DNA of 64,000 nucleotides from positions 58,567 to 122,566 of the forward strand of contig JAHENB010000005.1 of assembly GCA_024643345.1 (NCBI GenBank), given 5' to 3'. Within the stretch, counting starts at the first letter, position 1. Each line of letters opens with the position of its first letter. The stretch comes from Maribacter sp. (GTDB taxonomy: Bacteria > Bacteroidota > Bacteroidia > Flavobacteriales > Flavobacteriaceae). The translations under genes were made by a program, and so were the position numbers. Shown one piece after another: positions 61,392-64,000 of this stretch. The notes under the pieces were generated by a model. It was not told where the DNA came from, made no database searches, and saw only the letters and a list, made by a program, of their open reading frames with translations.

Positions 61392-63335
61392 ATGAGCAAT
61401 AACACGGAATTTGAAGGATTCGCATTTGATTTACCAAAAAATCAAAGCAACGTTATAAAGGTAATCGGCGTGGGCGGCGGTGGAAGCAATGCCATCAACC
61501 ATATGTTCAAATCGGGCATTAACGGCGTTGATTTTGTTATCCTAAACACCGATTCACAGGCCTTGCAGAACAGCCCTGTACCCAATAAAATACAGTTGGG
61601 GGTTTCCTTGACAGAGGGTCTTGGGGCAGGGGCCAATCCGGAGGTTGGTGAGCAAGCTGCCATTGAGAGTTTGGAGGAAATAAAGAACATGTTGGATACG
61701 ACGACCAAAATGGTATTCATCACTGCAGGAATGGGCGGGGGAACAGGTACTGGTGCTGCTCCCGTAATCGCCAAATTGGCAAAGGAAATGGACATTCTCA
61801 CCGTGGGGATCGTGACCATGCCCTTTCAGTTCGAAGGAAAAATGAGATGTGAGCAGGCACAACTGGGTATCGAAAAATTAAGGAACAATGTCGATTCACT
61901 AATCGTCATCAATAATAACAAACTGCGTGAGGTGTACGGCAATCTAGGCTTTAAGGCTGGTTTCTCAAAAGCGGATGAGGTACTTTCAACCGCGGCCAGG
62001 GGCATTGCAGAGGTCATTACCCACCATTATACCCAGAACATCGACCTTAGGGATGCAAAAACGGTACTTTCCAATAGTGGTACCGCGATCATGGGTTCCT
62101 CTATCGCTACGGGAACGGTGAGGGCCAACGAGGCTATCATGAAGGCCCTGGATTCACCATTGCTGAACGATAACAAAATTTCAGGCGCGAAAAATGTATT
62201 GCTATTGATCGTTTCCGGTTCAAAGGAGATCACCATAGATGAAATCGGGGAAATCAACGATCATATCCAGGCCGAAGCCGGCCATGGCGCGAACATCATA
62301 ATGGGGGTAGGGGAAGATGAGGAATTGGGCGAGGCCATTGCGGTTACCGTGATTGCCACCGGTTTCAACAGTGAACAACAAGACGAGATCGTCAATACCG
62401 AATCAAAAAAAATCATACATACCCTGGATGATGAGCAACGGGCAGAACAGGATTTAACCAATAAAAACAAGGTGGTTCATTTGGAGGATAGTTTTGAAGA
62501 AGCGACGAAAAAATCGGTAATCAAACATATTCTGGAAGAGGAAGATCAGGAAATCGGCATGGATTTGATCCCCACGACGAATTATATCAAAAACTTCAAT
62601 GTTTTCTATGAAGAGGTAGTAGAAAAGGTGAGCCGAATCGAAGTGATGGAAGATGACTTTATCATTATCGATTCGAATGACGTATTAAACGACATCGAGG
62701 TCGTAGACCCAGTGCTGGTTTTACCCGAAAAGTTGGCCGAGGAGCAAATTACGATGCATTTCGATATGCCTTTGTCGCAAATGCAGGAAAACAGTGAAGA
62801 GCAGGAAAACGTGATCACTTTTTCGTTGGATGATGAGGTGAAAGAAATCAGTGTAAAAGACCATGTAGAAGTAATCCCTGTTTTGGAATACAACAAAAAT
62901 GGAGAGACCAGGTACAGTTTAGACGATTATATGGAGCTTGAGAACAAACTCACAGGGGCCAAGTCGAAAGCCGAGGAATTTGAGCCAAAAATTGTCGAGA
63001 ACGAATTGATCTTTGAAAAAAAGACCATCAAAACCGCAAATGTTGAAAACCATAACACCGATGAAGTGGATCCCATGAACAGTCCAATTGAGGTGATGTT
63101 GCGCGAGCGCGCGGATGAACGACGCAGGAAACTCAAGGATTTCAACTATAAGTTCCAGAACAACATCAATAGTATCGATGAAATAGAAAAGCAACCCGCC
63201 TATAAAAGACAAGGCGTCAATTTAAGCGATGTGCCTAAAGAACAAAAGGTTTCAAGAACGACCCTAAGCGAGGACAGCAACGATGAGATACAGCTCCGTT
63301 CGAACAATTCTTTTTTACATGATAATGTGGATTAA
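61392..63335 (+). CDS. ftsZ: Cell division protein FtsZ with long C-terminal extension
   Basis: FtsZ is the tubulin-like GTPase of the division ring. The globular domain (residues ~1-330) has GVGGGGSNAINHM, the GTP-binding GMGGGTGTGAAPVIA and NNNKLREVYGN. At 647 residues it is much longer than the usual 380-400. Residues ~335-600 are an acidic, Glu/Val-rich linker, and the protein ends NDEIQLRSNNSFLHDNVD, the probable peptide that binds FtsA. A terminator follows. Confidence 0.97.
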   Translation: MSNNTEFEGFAFDLPKNQSNVIKVIGVGGGGSNAINHMFKSGINGVDFVILNTDSQALQNSPVPNKIQLGVSLTEGLGAGANPEVGEQAAIESLEEIKNMLDTTTKMVFITAGMGGGTGTGAAPVIAKLAKEMDILTVGIVTMPFQFEGKMRCEQAQLGIEKLRNNVDSLIVINNNKLREVYGNLGFKAGFSKADEVLSTAARGIAEVITHHYTQNIDLRDAKTVLSNSGTAIMGSSIATGTVRANEAIMKALDSPLLNDNKISGAKNVLLLIVSGSKEITIDEIGEINDHIQAEAGHGANIIMGVGEDEELGEAIAVTVIATGFNSEQQDEIVNTESKKIIHTLDDEQRAEQDLTNKNKVVHLEDSFEEATKKSVIKHILEEEDQEIGMDLIPTTNYIKNFNVFYEEVVEKVSRIEVMEDDFIIIDSNDVLNDIEVVDPVLVLPEKLAEEQITMHFDMPLSQMQENSEEQENVITFSLDDEVKEISVKDHVEVIPVLEYNKNGETRYSLDDYMELENKLTGAKSKAEEFEPKIVENELIFEKKTIKTANVENHNTDEVDPMNSPIEVMLRERADERRRKLKDFNYKFQNNINSIDEIEKQPAYKRQGVNLSDVPKEQKVSRTTLSEDSNDEIQLRSNNSFLHDNVD

Positions 63336-63361
63336 CCTATAGTAGTCAGTTGGTAATTTTG

Positions 63362-63398
63362 AACCCGAAAATAGAATTGATTTTCGGGTTTATTTTTT
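63362..63398 (+). terminator. Terminator after ftsZ
   Basis: AACCCGAAAAT (63362-63372) pairs perfectly with ATTTTCGGGTT (63380-63390), then TATTTTTT. It ends the division cluster transcript. Confidence 0.9.
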
Positions 63399-63405
63399 AT
63401 CTTCG
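63377..63405 (+). promoter_or_regulatory. Promoter of yqeY
   Basis: TTG (63377-63379), 18 bases, TATCTTCG (63398-63405). The -33 element lies in the loop of the ftsZ terminator and the -7 at its T-run, so terminator and promoter are interleaved. Confidence 0.55.
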
Positions 63406-63426
63406 CAGTCCAATTGCAAATAAGAC

Positions 63427-63876
63427 ATGGGCTTACAGGACAAAGTAATGGAACAGATGAAGACAGCGATGAAAGCCAAGGATAAGGTAGCCTTGGAATC
63501 GCTTCGTGCCATTAAATCGGCCTTGTTGCTGGCCCAGACCGAGAGTGGCGCCATAACTGATGTTTCAGAGGAGGAGGAAATCAAACTGGTGCAAAGATTG
63601 GTAAAACAGCGCAAAGACAGCGCCGCGATTTTTATGGAGCAGGGGCGGAACGATTTGGCGGAACCCGAGTTGGCACAGGTAGCGGTAATTGAAAAATTTT
63701 TACCGGAACAAATGTCCGAATCGGAAATTGAAATGGTAGTATTACAGACCATAAGCACTACTGGTGCCGACAGCATGAAAGATATGGGCAAGGTAATGGG
63801 GATGGTGTCAAAGACCTTGGCTGGCAAGGCCGACGGTAAGACGATTTCCAACATTGTCAAACGAAATTTAAAGTAA
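63427..63876 (+). CDS. yqeY: GatB/YqeY domain protein
   Basis: The 149-residue protein matches the YqeY family, related to the C-terminal domain of GatB (MKTAMKAKDKVALESLRAIKSAL, VEKFLPEQMSE-like VIEKFLPEQMSE, MGKVMGMVSKTLAGKADGK). It may interact with tRNA or aminoacyl-tRNA machinery. It is immediately upstream of the tRNA-Arg. Confidence 0.93.
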   Translation: MGLQDKVMEQMKTAMKAKDKVALESLRAIKSALLLAQTESGAITDVSEEEEIKLVQRLVKQRKDSAAIFMEQGRNDLAEPELAQVAVIEKFLPEQMSESEIEMVVLQTISTTGADSMKDMGKVMGMVSKTLAGKADGKTISNIVKRNLK

Positions 63877-63879
63877 TAG

Positions 63880-63953
63880 GGCCCCGTGGCGCAACTGAAT
63901 AGCGCATCAGATTTCGGCTCTGAGGGTTGGGGGTTTGAATCCCTCCGGGGTCA
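63880..63953 (+). tRNA. tRNA-Arg (anticodon UCG)
   Basis: A complete cloverleaf: acceptor GGCCCCG/CGGGGTC (one G-U), D stem GCGC/GCGC, anticodon stem TCAGA/TCTGA with loop TTTCGGC (anticodon TCG at 63914-63916), T stem GGGGG/CCCTC (one G-U), discriminator A. CCA is not encoded. The D loop has A at position 19 (63898) and the T loop has T at 56 (63936); the usual bases are G19 and C56. Confidence 0.93.
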
Positions 63954-63965
63954 CTACAAGCAGAA

Positions 63966-63998
63966 AACCACGCCAGAAGGGCGTGGTTCTTTGTTTTT
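63966..63998 (+). terminator. Terminator after tRNA-Arg
   Basis: AACCACGCC (63966-63974) pairs with GGCGTGGTT (63980-63988) around AGAAG, followed by a T-rich run. Confidence 0.88.
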
Positions 63999-64000
63999 GG

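Noticed and set aside
1..64000. CRISPR arrays, insertion sequences, prophage or defence islands
   Set aside because: No regularly spaced repeats, transposase-like genes, terminal inverted repeats or phage genes were seen; the HEPN-like domain in the sulfite reductase is not part of a toxin-antitoxin or defence locus.

Overview
This 64-kb window is chromosomal DNA from a member of Bacteroidota, almost certainly family Flavobacteriaceae. The evidence is the gliding genes gldA, gldB and gldC; -7 elements of the Bacteroidota form TAnnTTTG; few Shine-Dalgarno sequences; several TTG starts; a MetX-aspartokinase-homoserine dehydrogenase fusion; a two-gene MetH; and the mraZ-to-ftsZ cluster without murB, murF or ddl. 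Coding density is high and I see no insertion sequence, prophage, CRISPR array or other mobile DNA. The species cannot be named from sequence alone.

Layout. (1) 0.1-19.4 kb is a sulfur and methionine region: metK; a SAM-I riboswitch; O-acetylhomoserine sulfhydrylase; the triple fusion; a second sulfhydrylase; an Rrf2 regulator with possible Fe-S ligands; DUF2061-cysH; sulfite reductase with a C-terminal HEPN-like domain; two siroheme genes; a ferredoxin-NADP reductase; a second SAM-I riboswitch; split metH; metF. (2) 19.4-23.5 kb holds envelope and miscellaneous genes (PagL-like deacylase, GIN-domain lipoprotein, serine hydrolase, gldA). (3) 23.7-27.9 kb is an aromatic amino acid operon (prephenate dehydratase, aminotransferase, prephenate dehydrogenase, DAHP synthase-chorismate mutase), preceded by an unannotated aromatic-rich leader peptide and attenuator. 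(4) 28-43 kb is housekeeping (rsgA, dtd, MazG-like, aroA, queA, rlmN, prenyl synthase, an ECF sigma module, dnaG, a response regulator, nadE, gldB, gldC). (5) 43-47.6 kb has lipoproteins, a PhoD-like phosphatase, engB and an alpha/beta hydrolase. (6) 47.7-63.3 kb is the division and cell-wall cluster from mraZ to ftsZ, followed by yqeY and a tRNA-Arg.

How it works together. Sulfate-derived sulfur passes through CysH and the siroheme sulfite reductase, which the neighbouring genes can supply with siroheme and reduced ferredoxin. Sulfide then enters O-acetylhomoserine made by the fusion enzyme. MetH and MetF remethylate homocysteine and MetK makes SAM, which two riboswitches sense. The strongest less-obvious signals are: three copies of a 25-bp dyad (half-sites TTAMYCTAT and ATAGGRTAA, 7-bp spacer) around the genes downstream of the Rrf2 regulator; the leader peptide with 10 aromatic residues in 12 and a mutually exclusive antiterminator/terminator; a DnaG zinc-ribbon region with all four ligands replaced; a response regulator with Glu in place of the phospho-acceptor Asp; MraZ-type direct repeats; and a tRNA-Arg whose normally invariant G19-C56 pair reads A19-U56.
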